This document shows, piece after piece, positions 1-8,795 of a stretch of 19,311 nucleotides of DNA. The notes below the pieces were generated by a model, which saw only the letters and a program-made list of their open reading frames with translations, was not told where the DNA came from and searched no databases. Source of the DNA: Paracoccaceae bacterium. GTDB taxonomy: Bacteria > Pseudomonadota > Alphaproteobacteria > Rhodobacterales > Rhodobacteraceae. The stretch lies in assembly GCA_007131945.1 (NCBI GenBank), contig SLPP01000263.1:1-19311 (forward strand), read 5' to 3'. A program made the translations under genes and the position numbers. Every line of letters starts with the position of its first letter. The first letter of the stretch is position 1.

Positions 1-3000
1 AGGTCGGGCAGGGCCGGCTCGACCGGGGCGGCCTGCGGGTCCCAGATGATCTCGGCGCCGCGGACGCGCTGCGAACGCCGGGCGAGCGCCCGGTCGGCCC
101 GCGCGCGCCCCGGCCGCAGCGCCGCCAGACGCGGCGCGATCGCCCGCGCGCCGTCACCGACCCAGACCCGCGCGGCGAGCAGCGACGGTGTCAGCACCAG
201 TGTCAGGATCGTCGCCACGCCGAGCCCGAAGACCACCGCCGTGGCCAGCTGCTTCCACCAGATCGCGGCCGGGCTGTCGACGGCATAGCCGCCGTTCACG
301 AAGTCGATCGACACGCCGAGCATCATCGGCGTGAGCCCGGCCATGGTGGTAATCGTGGTCAGGAGCACCGGGCGGATACGCGCCTCGGCGGTGCGGATGA
401 TCGCCTCGATCCGCGGCATGATCCGCGCGTAGGACTGGTAGGTGTCGATCAGCACGATGTTGTTGTTGACCACGATCCCGGCCAGCGCGACGATCCCGGT
501 GCCGGTCATGATGACCGAGAAGGGCTGGTTCATCACCAGCATCCCGATCAGCACCCCGGCGGTGGACAGGACCACGGCCAGCAGCACGAGGACGGCGTTG
601 TAGAAGCTGTTGAACTGCGCCAGCAGGATGATGAACATCAGCCCCAGCGCCGCGCCGAAGGCGAGCGTCAGGAATTCGGCGCTTTCCTGCTGGTCCTGCT
701 GCTCGCCGGTCCATTCCCAGCCGACGCCCTCGGGCAGCGGGCTCTCGGTCTCGAGCCAGGTGGTGAGCAATTCGATCCGCTCGGTGGCGTTGATCGGCAC
801 GATCCGCTGGCCGGCGGCGCGGATCTCCTCGCGCATCGCCCGGGCGGCGCGCTCTGCCTCTGAGCCCTCGGGATGGGTGCGCGGATCGACCTGGTCGCGG
901 CGAAGGGTCCGCACGGCGGCGCCCTGCGCGTCGGTGATGCCGACAAGGCTCGGCGCCACCCCGGCCTTGACGTCGTAGAAGCGCTGCTCGTCCACGCGGT
1001 CGATCTGGGCGCGCAGCGGCACCGCTTCGCGGGTGACGAAGTTCGACAGCGGCACCATGCCGGCCTGGGTCTGCACGCGCAGCGTGTCGAGCGTCGCCAG
1101 CAGGCGGTCGCGCTCGGGCAGACGCACCCGGATCTCGATCTCCTCGTCCGAGGTGTCGACGCGCATCGTGTCGAGCATCAGCCCGCGGGTGACGAGCTGC
1201 ACCATGCCGCCGACGGTGGCGACATCGGCCCCGAAGCGCCCGGCCCGGCCGATATCGACGCGGATCTCCCAGTCGATGCCGGGCAGCGGGCGCGTGTCCT
1301 CGATGTCGATCACGCCCGGCGTGTCGCGCATCTGCCGGGTCACCGTCTCGACCGCCTCGGCGAGGACGTCGAAATCCTCGCCCGTCAGCCGCAGGTGCAG
1401 CGGCTTCTGGCCCGCCGGACCGCCGGTCATGATCATGTATTCGGTGAAGATGCCGGGGATGCGGTCGAACTCGGCCTGCATCCGGTCGAGGATCACCTGC
1501 CCCATCATCTCGGGATCGCCGCCGCGCGCTTCCCATTGGAGCAGCTCGAACTGGATCTGGCCGATGGAGTCGCGCGGGGCCGAGGCACCGGCGGTATTCG
1601 CGTTCAGCCCGCCTTCGCCGGCGAAGGCGAAGCTGGCGGCGACGCCGGGTTCGTTCAGCACCACCTCCTCGACCTGGCGGACCAGCGCGTCTTTCTCGGC
1701 CAGCGAGAGGTTGCCGCGGGCGCGGACATAGATGATGCCCTGCTCGGGCTCGGTATCGACGAAGAATTCGACGCCCTGGTTGTTCTCGCCGTAGAAGGTG
1801 AAGATCTGGAAGACGACGAAGACCACGGCGCCGATGGTGACGAAGGGCATCACCGGATTGGCCACGATCAGCGCGATGAGCCGACCGAAGAGCGTGCGGC
1901 GGTGGCCCGCCGTCACCGCCTGCGGCGGGCGCTTCGGCTTCACCGCATCGGCCGAGATCGTCAGCAGGATCGCACCGGCGATCATCATCAGCCCGCCGGG
2001 CAGGAACCGCAGCGCGCCCTCGGCCCCGGCGCCGGCCGGGCCGAGCAATCCCGGGTTCAGGAGCACCATCGCCCCACCGGTGACGAGCCCCAGCGCGGCG
2101 GCAACGAAGGGCAGGCGCAGAAGCCAGGGCAGCCGGCGCAGAAGCGCCGATGCCTGATCGAACCGCCGCGCGATCCGCCCCGTCACCCCGCCCAGCACCG
2201 GCAGGAACACGAGCGCCACGACCAGCGAGGCGGTGAGGACGAAGATCAGGGTGACCGGCAGCATGCCCATGAACTCGCCCGCCACGCCCGGCCAGAAGAG
2301 CATCGGCAGGAAGGCGCAGAGCGTCGTCGCGGTCGAGGCGGTGATCGGCCAGAACATCCGCTTGGCGGCCTTGGTATAGGCCAGCATCGGGCCGTCGCCC
2401 TCGCGGATGCGCTTGTCGGCGTATTCGGTGACGACGACGGCGCCATCAACCAGCATCCCGACCGCCAGGATCAGCCCGAACATGACGATGTTCGAGATCG
2501 TCACCCCCATCACACCGAGAAGGATGAAGCACAGAAGGAACGAGGTGGGAATGGCGAAGCCGACCAAGAGCGCCGAGCGCGTGCCCAGCGCCGAGAGCAC
2601 GACGATCATGACGAGCGCGATCGCGGTCAGGACCGAGCCCTCGAGCTGGCCGATCATCGCGCGCACCTGGTGCGAGCGGTCGAGCGCGGGCGAGACGGTG
2701 ATCGCCTCGCGCATCTCCTCGGGCCAGCGCGCGACCTGCGCCTCCACCTTGTCGCGCACTTCCTGTACCGAATCGATCAGGTTGAAGCCCTTGCGCTTGA
2801 CCACCTGGATGGCGAGCGCGTTGGTGCCGTTGAACCGCGCCGTGCCGGCCCGGTCCTCGAAGGTGGGCCGGATCGTCGCCAGATCGCCCAGCGTCACCGT
2901 GCGGTCGCCGTCGGACTTGATCGGCAGCGCGTAGATGTCCTCGGCGCCGCGGAAATTGCCCGGCAGGCTGAGCGAGAAGCGGCCCGTCGAGGTCTCGACC

Positions 3001-3650
3001 TCGCCCGCCGCGACCAGCTGGTTGTTCAGCGTCACCGCCTGGATCAGTTCGTTCGCGGTGACGTTGTAGGCCTCGAGCTGCAACGGCTCGATGATCACCT
3101 CGACCATCTCGTCGCGCACGCCGGCGATCTCGGCCGAGAGCACCGCCTCGATCCCCTCGATCGTGCGCTGCAACTCGCGCGCGGCGCGCAGGAGCGTGCG
3201 TTCGGGCACATCGCCGGCGACGGCGAAGATCACCACCGGGAATTCCGAGAAGTTGAACTCGCGGATCGAGTAGGTCTCGAAGCCGTCGGGGAACTGCGCC
3301 TCGGCGCGGCCCATCCGGTCGCGGACCTCGGCCATGGTCGCGGTCTTGTCCCAGCCGAACTCGAATTCCAGCACCATGCCGGCGAAGCCCTGCGCGGCGG
3401 TGGCCGACATCGTCTTCAGCCCGTCGATGCCCGACAGCTCCTGCTCCATCGGCCGGACGAGCAGGTTCTCGCTGTCCTGTGCCGAGATGCCGGGGAAGGG
3501 CACGGTGACGAAGAGCGCCGGCACCTCGATATCCGGCTCGCCCTCCTTCGGCAGGCCGGTATAGGCCAGAACGCCGAGCACCAGCGTCATCGCGACGAAG
3601 GCGAGCACCATGCGCGCATGCGCCGCGGCCCAGTCGATGATGCGCAGCAT
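1..3650 (-). CDS. RND-family efflux permease (inner-membrane pump), 3' end outside window
   Basis: Inner-membrane proton-driven pump of the resistance-nodulation-division superfamily (AcrB-like), working with the adaptor encoded just upstream. The frame stays open from the ATG at 3650 to the left edge, about 1216 codons visible. The translation starts MLRIIDWAAAHARMVLAF (TM1), followed by a large periplasmic domain and a TM2-TM6 block containing GMLVDGAVVVTEY (about residues 398-410), the position of the TM4 proton-relay aspartates; here one Asp (402) is followed by Gly, where AcrB has Asp-Asp. A second half repeats the plan (TM7 near residue 595; TM12 near 1130-1155), then a cytoplasmic tail of at least 60 residues. 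Between TM6 and TM7 there is an enlarged linker (about residues 495-590) with two extra hydrophobic segments. AcrB-type pumps are about 1020-1050 residues, so this one is long. GGAG lies about 8 nt before the ATG, and the adaptor stop is 4 bp upstream. Substrate cannot be told from sequence. Confidence 0.93.
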   Translation of the reverse strand, partial: MLRIIDWAAAHARMVLAFVAMTLVLGVLAYTGLPKEGEPDIEVPALFVTVPFPGISAQDSENLLVRPMEQELSGIDGLKTMSATAAQGFAGMVLEFEFGWDKTATMAEVRDRMGRAEAQFPDGFETYSIREFNFSEFPVVIFAVAGDVPERTLLRAARELQRTIEGIEAVLSAEIAGVRDEMVEVIIEPLQLEAYNVTANELIQAVTLNNQLVAAGEVETSTGRFSLSLPGNFRGAEDIYALPIKSDGDRTVTLGDLATIRPTFEDRAGTARFNGTNALAIQVVKRKGFNLIDSVQEVRDKVEAQVARWPEEMREAITVSPALDRSHQVRAMIGQLEGSVLTAIALVMIVVLSALGTRSALLVGFAIPTSFLLCFILLGVMGVTISNIVMFGLILAVGMLVDGAVVVTEYADKRIREGDGPMLAYTKAAKRMFWPITASTATTLCAFLPMLFWPGVAGEFMGMLPVTLIFVLTASLVVALVFLPVLGGVTGRIARRFDQASALLRRLPWLLRLPFVAAALGLVTGGAMVLLNPGLLGPAGAGAEGALRFLPGGLMMIAGAILLTISADAVKPKRPPQAVTAGHRRTLFGRLIALIVANPVMPFVTIGAVVFVVFQIFTFYGENNQGVEFFVDTEPEQGIIYVRARGNLSLAEKDALVRQVEEVVLNEPGVAASFAFAGEGGLNANTAGASAPRDSIGQIQFELLQWEARGGDPEMMGQVILDRMQAEFDRIPGIFTEYMIMTGGPAGQKPLHLRLTGEDFDVLAEAVETVTRQMRDTPGVIDIEDTRPLPGIDWEIRVDIGRAGRFGADVATVGGMVQLVTRGLMLDTMRVDTSDEEIEIRVRLPERDRLLATLDTLRVQTQAGMVPLSNFVTREAVPLRAQIDRVDEQRFYDVKAGVAPSLVGITDAQGAAVRTLRRDQVDPRTHPEGSEAERAARAMREEIRAAGQRIVPINATERIELLTTWLETESPLPEGVGWEWTGEQQDQQESAEFLTLAFGAALGLMFIILLAQFNSFYNAVLVLLAVVLSTAGVLIGMLVMNQPFSVIMTGTGIVALAGIVVNNNIVLIDTYQSYARIMPRIEAIIRTAEARIRPVLLTTITTMAGLTPMMLGVSIDFVNGGYAVDSPAAIWWKQLATAVVFGLGVATILTLVLTPSLLAARVWVGDGARAIAPRLAALRPGRARADRALARRSQRVRGAEIIWDPQAAPVEPALPD

Positions 3651-3654
3651 CGCG

Positions 3655-4752
3655 CTAGTCTCCGCTTGCGCGGCGCACCGCGTTCACGACGACGCCGTCG
3701 GTCACGTATTCGTGGCCGACGACGACGATGTCGGCGGTTTCGGGCAGCCCGGCGACCCAGAAACCCTCGGCCGAATCGCGCAGGACACGCACCGGGGCGA
3801 AGAAGGTGCGGCTCTCCTCGTCGATCAGCCGCAGGCCCAGCCGCCCGGCATCGTCGAGGGTCAGCGCCGAACCGGGGACCAGATGGCCGCGGCTGGCGCT
3901 GGCCGCGACCAGCAGATCGGCGCTCATCCCGTCGCGGATGGCAAGGTCGGGATTGGGCACCGTCACCTCGACGCGGAAGGTGCGCGTCGCCGGGTCGGCC
4001 GAGCGGGCGAGGAATGTCACCCGCCCGATCACCTCGGCCGCGTTCGACAGGCGCGCCCCGGCGACCGCGCCCAGTTCCAGCTGATCGATCTGCGCCTCGG
4101 CGGCGAAGGCCACGAGCAGGATCGGGTCGAGCCGGATCACCGTGGCGCAGAGCCCGCCGGGCGAGAGCAGCGAGCCGCGCTCGGCCGTGTCGGCCTCGAT
4201 CAGCCCGTCGAAAGGCGCGCGGATCTGCAGTCGCCCAAGCTCGGTTCGCGCCGCCTCGACCCCGGCCTCGGCGCTGCGCCGCGCGGCCTCGGCGGCGGCG
4301 ACCCGGGTCTGGGCGGCGAAACCGTCCTCGCTGAGACGGGCAGCCGCGGTGTAGTTGATCTCGGCTTCCGCCAGCCGCGCCTCGGCCTCGGCCAGCTGCG
4401 CACGCCGGATGCCCGGATCGAGTTCGCAAAGCACGTCGCCGGCGCGCACCGTCGAGCCGCGCGGCAGCGGCTCCGAGATGACCAGCCCCGAGGTCTCGGC
4501 CCGCACCTCGACCTGGCGCGCGGCCTGCGTGCGCCCGCGCAGCACGACCGCGCTCTCCAGCTCGCGCTCCTTGACGCGCTGGACGACGACGCTGACGCGG
4601 CGTTCCTCGGGCGCGGTGTCGGCTTCCGGTTCGGCCTCGACGGCAGCGGGCGGCGCGACGCCCGCGAGCGCCAGCAGCATCGGCCGCTCCATGATGAGCA
4701 GATAGAGCGAGACCAGAACGGTGATCGCGGTCAGAAGCGGGGCAAGGCGCAT
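3655..4752 (-). CDS. RND efflux periplasmic adaptor (membrane fusion protein, HlyD/AcrA type)
   Basis: Adaptor that links the RND permease to an outer-membrane channel. With the start at 4752 the protein is 365 residues. It has an N-terminal membrane anchor or signal segment (MRLAPLLTAITVLVSLYLLI, residues 1-20), a first half lipoyl/barrel-sandwich segment ending near GDVLCELDP (105-113), an Ala/Glu/Arg-rich alpha-helical hairpin (about 116-176), and the typical re-entry motif RAPFDG (178-183), then beta-barrel and membrane-proximal domains. The frame extends upstream to an ATG at 4875, but those 41 residues are Arg-rich and low-complexity and would place charged sequence before the signal segment, so the internal ATG is preferred; a GGGAA lies upstream of it with long spacing (about 14 nt), so the start is moderately certain. 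It is in an operon with the permease gene (4-bp gap). Confidence 0.9.
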   Translation of the reverse strand: MRLAPLLTAITVLVSLYLLIMERPMLLALAGVAPPAAVEAEPEADTAPEERRVSVVVQRVKERELESAVVLRGRTQAARQVEVRAETSGLVISEPLPRGSTVRAGDVLCELDPGIRRAQLAEAEARLAEAEINYTAAARLSEDGFAAQTRVAAAEAARRSAEAGVEAARTELGRLQIRAPFDGLIEADTAERGSLLSPGGLCATVIRLDPILLVAFAAEAQIDQLELGAVAGARLSNAAEVIGRVTFLARSADPATRTFRVEVTVPNPDLAIRDGMSADLLVAASASRGHLVPGSALTLDDAGRLGLRLIDEESRTFFAPVRVLRDSAEGFWVAGLPETADIVVVGHEYVTDGVVVNAVRRASGD

Positions 4753-5099
4753 GCGTTTACTTTTGCTTTCCCGGCGGCGGCTTGAGGGCGTGTTTCCTGC
4801 TCCGGCGCCCCGGCCCCGACCGTTCTCGGCGCAACGGGTTCCCTGCGATGTCGCGTCGCGCCGATCCGATTTCAAGGTTCGTCAGTCAATACGTTGCAAA
4901 CCCTGCTCCCGGATTACCCTTCATGCGAGGTTTTCGCAATCGTGGCGTCACGTCACGTAACGCGCGCGCGAGCCGCCCGTCACGCCCGGGCAAGGCGAAC
5001 AGGCGGTCCGTCGCGGCGGGCTTGGCAAGCCCCGGGCGTTCGCGCTAAGAGGGACGCCGGCGCCTCGCGCGCACGGGCGGAAGGCAACGGAGTGGCCGC
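4753..5099. promoter_or_regulatory. Divergent intergenic region between the efflux operon and yfgM-like/bamB/der
   Basis: No gene seen in these 347 bp. On the plus strand a possible promoter is TTGGCA (5022-5027), a 17-nt spacer and CTAAGA (5045-5050), about 50 bp before the GTG at 5100. The -35 is good but the -10 is weak. The -35 sits inside a 15-bp palindrome, GGGCTTG-G-CAAGCCC (5018-5032), which could be an operator. CGTCA-CGTCA-CGTAA repeats lie at 4946-4960. On the minus strand a TTGACT (4889-4884) is present but has no convincing -10 at the right spacing, so the efflux-operon promoter is not located. No regulator gene (for example TetR) is adjacent in the window. Confidence 0.4.
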
Positions 5100-5783
5100 G
5101 TGAGCAACCCCGACAGTTTCATCGACGAAGTCAACGAGGAGCTCAAGCGCGACCGGCTGTTCGCGCTGATGCGCAAGTACGGCTGGATCGTCGTTGTCGC
5201 AGTCGTCGGCATCGTCGCCGTCGCCGCCTGGAACGAATGGTCGAAATCGCAGGCCGAGGCGCGCGCGCAGGCGCTCGGCGACGCCATCGTCGAGGCGCTG
5301 GAGAACCCCGATGCGGGCGCCCGTCGCACGGCGCTGCAGACGCTCGCGGAGGAGCAGGCCGGCACCGGCCGCGCCGCCGCCGATCGGGTGGCGATCCTGA
5401 ACCTGCTGCTTGCCGCCGACGGGATCGAGCGTGGCGATATCGACGCCGCGCTGCCGGCGCTGCAGCGCGTGGCCGAGGATGACGCTCTGCCCTCGAGCTA
5501 TCGCCAGCTTGCGCTTCTGAAACGCACGATCCTCGGCGCCGAGCGCCTGCCGCAGGAGGAGCGCGAAGCGGCGCTTTCCGGCCTTGCCGCGCCCGGGCAG
5601 CCCTTCCGGCCGCTGGCGCTGGAACAGCTCGCGCTGCTGAAGCTCGAGGCGGGCGACCGGGCCGGGGCACGCGCGCAACTGGAATCGCTTCTGTCGGAGC
5701 CCGACCTGTCGCCGGACTTGCGCCGGCGCGTGACACAGTTGATTGTGGTGCTCGGCGGCGAGGTCGAAACCGATCTGGGCTAG
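5100..5783 (+). CDS. YfgM-like TPR-domain inner-membrane protein
   Basis: A 227-residue protein with a short cytoplasmic N-terminus, one transmembrane helix (about residues 28-45, rich in Val/Ala/Ile) and a helical C-terminal domain of TPR-like Ala/Leu repeats. In E. coli, YfgM is an ancillary subunit of the SecYEG translocon associated with the chaperone PpiD and faces the periplasm. The YfgM/DUF2133 (TPR_21) relatives in alphaproteobacteria are encoded just before bamB and der, as here, and the NEELKRDRL...YGW opening fits that family. The start is GTG at 5100, preceded by GGAG at 5089-5092 (7-nt spacing). It is followed after 63 bp by bamB on the same strand, consistent with one operon. 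The family assignment rests on architecture and neighbourhood more than on catalytic motifs, as the family has none. Confidence 0.82.
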   Translation: MSNPDSFIDEVNEELKRDRLFALMRKYGWIVVVAVVGIVAVAAWNEWSKSQAEARAQALGDAIVEALENPDAGARRTALQTLAEEQAGTGRAAADRVAILNLLLAADGIERGDIDAALPALQRVAEDDALPSSYRQLALLKRTILGAERLPQEEREAALSGLAAPGQPFRPLALEQLALLKLEAGDRAGARAQLESLLSEPDLSPDLRRRVTQLIVVLGGEVETDLG

Positions 5784-5846
5784 GAACAGGCCGCAACCGG
5801 CGGACGGACGCGCCGGACGGCAGGACGGGACGAAGGGAACACCGGC

Positions 5847-7151
5847 GTGACCTTGGCGAGATTTGCGGTACTTCTGGGCATCCTCGGCGCTCTCGCCGGC
5901 TGTTCGCGTGAAGTCATCCTGCCCGGCGAAAGGATCGACATCCGCGCCCCCTGGGGCGGCGGCCAGCCGCTGGTGAGCGAGGCGCGGCCGATCAGCCTAC
6001 CGGCGCAGGTGGCGAATGCCGCCTGGACGCATCGGCAGGGCGAGAACGGCGCGCGGCCGCAGCATCCGGCGCTGGCGGCCAGCCCGCAACTCGTCTGGTC
6101 GGCACCGATCGGCCAGGGCGACGGGCGGCGGGTGCGGTTGCAGACCGACCCGGTGGCCGCCGGCGGGCGCGTCTTCACGCTCGATTCGGCGGCGCGCGTG
6201 CAGGCGACCGCGACGAACGGCGCGGTCCTCTGGGCGCGCGACCTGACCCCGCCGGGGCAGCGCGCCCCGAGCGCCTCGGGTGGCGGTCTCGCGGTGGCGG
6301 GCGACCGGCTCTACGTCACGTCGGTCTACGGCTTCCTTGCCGTGCTCGACGCCGCCAGCGGCGAGGAGATCTGGCGCCAGCGATTCGACGCGCCGGTTAC
6401 CGGCGCGCCGGCCGTGGCGGGTGACAGGGTCTTCGTCACCGCCGCCGACAGCACGCTGTGGTCGATCGACATCGCGACCGGGCGGATCGACTGGTCGATC
6501 GCCGGCGCGCGGTCCGGCACGCTGATGGCGCGCGGGCCGGCCCCGGCGATTTCAGGCGACCTGGCGATCATGCCGACGGGTGCCGGCGAACTTCTCGGCG
6601 TGCGGCGGGCGAACGGCGCCATCGTCTGGGACACCGCGGTCGTCGGCCGCCGGCCCGGCGCCGCTTATGCCGAGATCTCGGCGATCAGCGGCGACCCGGT
6701 CGTGGCCGGCGGACGGGTCTACGCCGCCAACCAGTCGGGCCGCGTCATGGCGCTGGAGGCGCGCAACGGCAGCCGCATCTGGAGCGCGCGCGAGGCCGCC
6801 TATGGCCCGGTCTGGCCGGTCGGCAACTCGGTCTTCCTGGTCTCGGACGAGAACCGGCTGATGCGGCTCGATGCCGGCGACGGCAGCCCGATCTGGGCCG
6901 TGCCGCTGCCGCTCTTCACCACCGAGCGGCCGCGCCGGCGGGCCGAGATCTTCCCGCAGCACGGGCCGGTGCTCGCCGGCGGGCGGATCTGGATCGCCTC
7001 GGGCGACGGGCATCTTCGCGGCTTCGACCCGGTCTCGGGCACCGAGGTGACGCGGCTGGAGGTACCCGGAGGCGCGGCGGCGGCGCCGATCGTCGCCGAC
7101 CGCACGCTCTACGTGCTGGGCCGGACCGGGGTGCTGCACGCCTACCGCTGA
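5847..7151 (+). CDS. bamB: Outer-membrane protein assembly factor BamB (lipoprotein)
   Basis: Lipoprotein of the BAM complex, which inserts beta-barrel proteins into the outer membrane. BamB is an eight-bladed beta-propeller that binds BamA. The 434-residue product starts with a lipoprotein signal (MTLARFAVLLGILGALAGC), with the lipobox L-A-G-C and lipidated Cys19. The rest is a run of PQQ-like propeller repeats, recognisable by recurring GxxV(A/F)-x-G-x-(V/L)(Y/F)-(V/A)...G-x-x-x-W patterns such as LYVTSVYGFLAVLDAASG and VFVTAADSTLWSIDIATG. The GTG start at 5847 has AAGGGA upstream with about 9-nt spacing. It lies between the YfgM-like gene and der, a gene order that is widely conserved in proteobacteria. 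Length is slightly more than E. coli BamB (about 390), which is usual for alphaproteobacteria. Confidence 0.93.
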   Translation: MTLARFAVLLGILGALAGCSREVILPGERIDIRAPWGGGQPLVSEARPISLPAQVANAAWTHRQGENGARPQHPALAASPQLVWSAPIGQGDGRRVRLQTDPVAAGGRVFTLDSAARVQATATNGAVLWARDLTPPGQRAPSASGGGLAVAGDRLYVTSVYGFLAVLDAASGEEIWRQRFDAPVTGAPAVAGDRVFVTAADSTLWSIDIATGRIDWSIAGARSGTLMARGPAPAISGDLAIMPTGAGELLGVRRANGAIVWDTAVVGRRPGAAYAEISAISGDPVVAGGRVYAANQSGRVMALEARNGSRIWSAREAAYGPVWPVGNSVFLVSDENRLMRLDAGDGSPIWAVPLPLFTTERPRRRAEIFPQHGPVLAGGRIWIASGDGHLRGFDPVSGTEVTRLEVPGGAAAAPIVADRTLYVLGRTGVLHAYR

Positions 7152-7220
7152 GGCACCCTTCACAACCGGCCGTACCCGCCTTGTCCGGGGCGGTCCGATC
7201 CGATCCCGCGGAGGGGCGCC

Positions 7221-8696
7221 ATGAGCTTCACCCTGGCCATCGTCGGCCGACCCAATGTCGGCAAGTCCACGCTGTTCAACCGGCTGGTGGGCAAGCGGCT
7301 GGCGCTGGTCGACGACACGCCAGGCGTCACCCGCGATCTGCGCGAGGGCGCAGCGCGGCTCGGCGATCTGCGCTTCACGGTGATCGACACCGCCGGGCTC
7401 GAGAACGTCACCGACGACAGCCTGCAGGGACGGATGCGCCGGCTGACCGAGCGCGCGGTCGAGGCGGTCGATGTCTGCCTCTTCCTGATCGACGCGCGCA
7501 CCGGCGTCACGCCCGCCGACGAGATCTTCGCCGACATCCTGCGCAGGCGCGCGCGCCACGTCATCCTCGCCGCCAACAAGGCCGAGGGGCGCGCCGGCGA
7601 GGCGGGCGTGCTCGATGCCTGGTCGCTGGGCCTGGGCGAGCCGATCCCGCTTTCCGCCGAACACGGCGAGGGGCTCGACGACCTCTACCACGCGCTGCGC
7701 CCGCTCGCCGACGGCTTCGCCGAGCGCGCCGAGGCCGAGGCGCCGGCGACCGATGTCGCCGTGGCCGAGGGCAGCGAGGTCGACAATACCGGAGGCGAGG
7801 AGGCGCCGGACTGGGCGCCGAGCGCGAGGCGCCCGTTGCAGGTCGCGGTGATCGGCCGGCCGAACGCGGGCAAGTCGACGCTGATCAACGCCATCCTCGG
7901 CGAGGACCGGCTGCTGACCGGCCCCGAGGCGGGCATCACCCGCGACGCGATCAGCCTGAACGTGAGCTGGATGGGCACGCCGATGCGGCTCTTCGACACG
8001 GCGGGCATGCGGCGCAAGTCGCGGGTGCAGGAGAAGCTCGAGAAGCTCTCGGTCGCCGACGCGCTGCGGGCGGTGAAGTTCGCCGAGGTGGTCGTCGTCC
8101 TGCTCGACGCCGCGATCCCGTTCGAGACGCAGGACCTGCGCATCGCCGACCTTGCCGAGACCGAGGGGCGCGCGGTGGTGATCGCGGTCAACAAGTGGGA
8201 CCTCGAGGAGGACCGGCAGGAAAAGCTGAAGGCGCTTCTGCAGCAATTCGACCGCGCCCTGCCGCAGCTCAAGGGCGCGCCGCTGGTCACCGTCTCGGCG
8301 AAGACCGGCCGCGGGCTCGAGCGGCTGCACGACGCGATCGTCGCGGCGCATGCGATCTGGAACCGCCGCATCGGCACCGCGAGGCTGAACCAGTGGCTCG
8401 CCGCGATGACCGAGGCGCATCCGCCCCCTGCCCCCGGCGGCCGCCGGATCAAGCTGCGCTACATCACCCAGGCACGCACCCGCCCGCCGGGCTTCGTCAT
8501 CATGTGCTCGAACCCGCAGGAGCTGCCGAAAAGCTACGAGCGCTACCTGATCAACGGGCTGCGCGAGAGCTTCGACATGCCCGGCACGCCGGTCCGCCTC
8601 TTCCTGCGCAGCCAGGCCGAGGCAAATCCCTTCCGGGACCGGCGCCGGAGCCAACCGTCGCGGCTGAAGAAGCACCTGCGGCCGGGCCGCGGCTGA
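7221..8696 (+). CDS. der: Ribosome biogenesis GTPase Der (EngA)
   Basis: Double-GTPase needed for maturation of the 50S ribosomal subunit. The 491-residue protein has the expected two G domains and a C-terminal KH-like domain. G domain 1: GRPNVGKST (9-17), DTAGL (56-60) and NKAE (119-122, with Glu where the canonical NKxD has Asp). G domain 2: GRPNAGKST (212-220), DTAGM (259-263) and NKWD (324-327). The KH-like part covers roughly residues 380-470 and is followed by a basic tail. The linker between the G domains (about 165-205) is acidic, as often seen in Der. The ATG at 7221 has GGAGG upstream at normal spacing. It is third in the YfgM-like/bamB/der row, 69 bp after bamB. Confidence 0.97.
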   Translation: MSFTLAIVGRPNVGKSTLFNRLVGKRLALVDDTPGVTRDLREGAARLGDLRFTVIDTAGLENVTDDSLQGRMRRLTERAVEAVDVCLFLIDARTGVTPADEIFADILRRRARHVILAANKAEGRAGEAGVLDAWSLGLGEPIPLSAEHGEGLDDLYHALRPLADGFAERAEAEAPATDVAVAEGSEVDNTGGEEAPDWAPSARRPLQVAVIGRPNAGKSTLINAILGEDRLLTGPEAGITRDAISLNVSWMGTPMRLFDTAGMRRKSRVQEKLEKLSVADALRAVKFAEVVVVLLDAAIPFETQDLRIADLAETEGRAVVIAVNKWDLEEDRQEKLKALLQQFDRALPQLKGAPLVTVSAKTGRGLERLHDAIVAAHAIWNRRIGTARLNQWLAAMTEAHPPPAPGGRRIKLRYITQARTRPPGFVIMCSNPQELPKSYERYLINGLRESFDMPGTPVRLFLRSQAEANPFRDRRRSQPSRLKKHLRPGRG

Positions 8697-8715
8697 CCGG
8701 ACGCGACGCCGTCAC

Positions 8716-8729
8716 TTGATCCATGTCAA
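8716..8729 (+). promoter_or_regulatory. FNR/FnrL-type binding site (anaerobox)
   Basis: TTGATCCATGTCAA fits the FNR-family palindrome TTGAT-N4-ATCAA with one mismatch, and is the form I know as typical of FnrL sites in Rhodobacteraceae. Its centre (8722.5) is about 40 bp upstream of the start point predicted from the -10 at 8750-8755, which is where a class II FNR activator site sits. It lies in the gap between der and the DUF6455 gene. The inference is oxygen-limited activation of that gene; CRP/DNR relatives with similar half-sites are an alternative. Confidence 0.8.
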
Positions 8730-8749
8730 GGCAGCGCATCGCTCGGCGG

Positions 8750-8785
8750 TATATTCATTGCATATGCAACGAACCGAACGAACCG
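8750..8785 (+). promoter_or_regulatory. Core promoter, 12-bp palindrome and tandem repeat before the DUF6455 gene
   Basis: TATATT (8750-8755) is a good -10 element at the right distance from the FnrL box. It is followed by a perfect 12-bp palindrome TTGCATATGCAA (8758-8769), which would cover the transcription start (about 8761-8762), and by two tandem copies of AACGAACCG (8768-8776 and 8777-8785). GGGAGA (8785-8790) then serves as ribosome binding site. The palindrome is a possible second operator, perhaps for a repressor; this is inference only. Confidence 0.6.
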
Positions 8786-8795
8786 GGAGAATGCG

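Noticed and set aside
873..4334. Very long plus-strand open frame (1153 codons) opposite the efflux genes
   Set aside because: It is antisense to two clear RND genes; the translation is low-complexity, rich in His/Arg/Asp/Gly, without domains. High GC content makes such mirror frames common.
4946..4960. CGTCA-CGTCA-CGTAA repeat as an operator of the efflux operon
   Set aside because: Short, not a clean dyad, and no adjacent regulator gene; could be chance.
6552..8675. Long minus-strand open frame opposite bamB and der
   Set aside because: No recognisable domain, no ribosome site, and the plus strand carries intact BamB and Der motifs.
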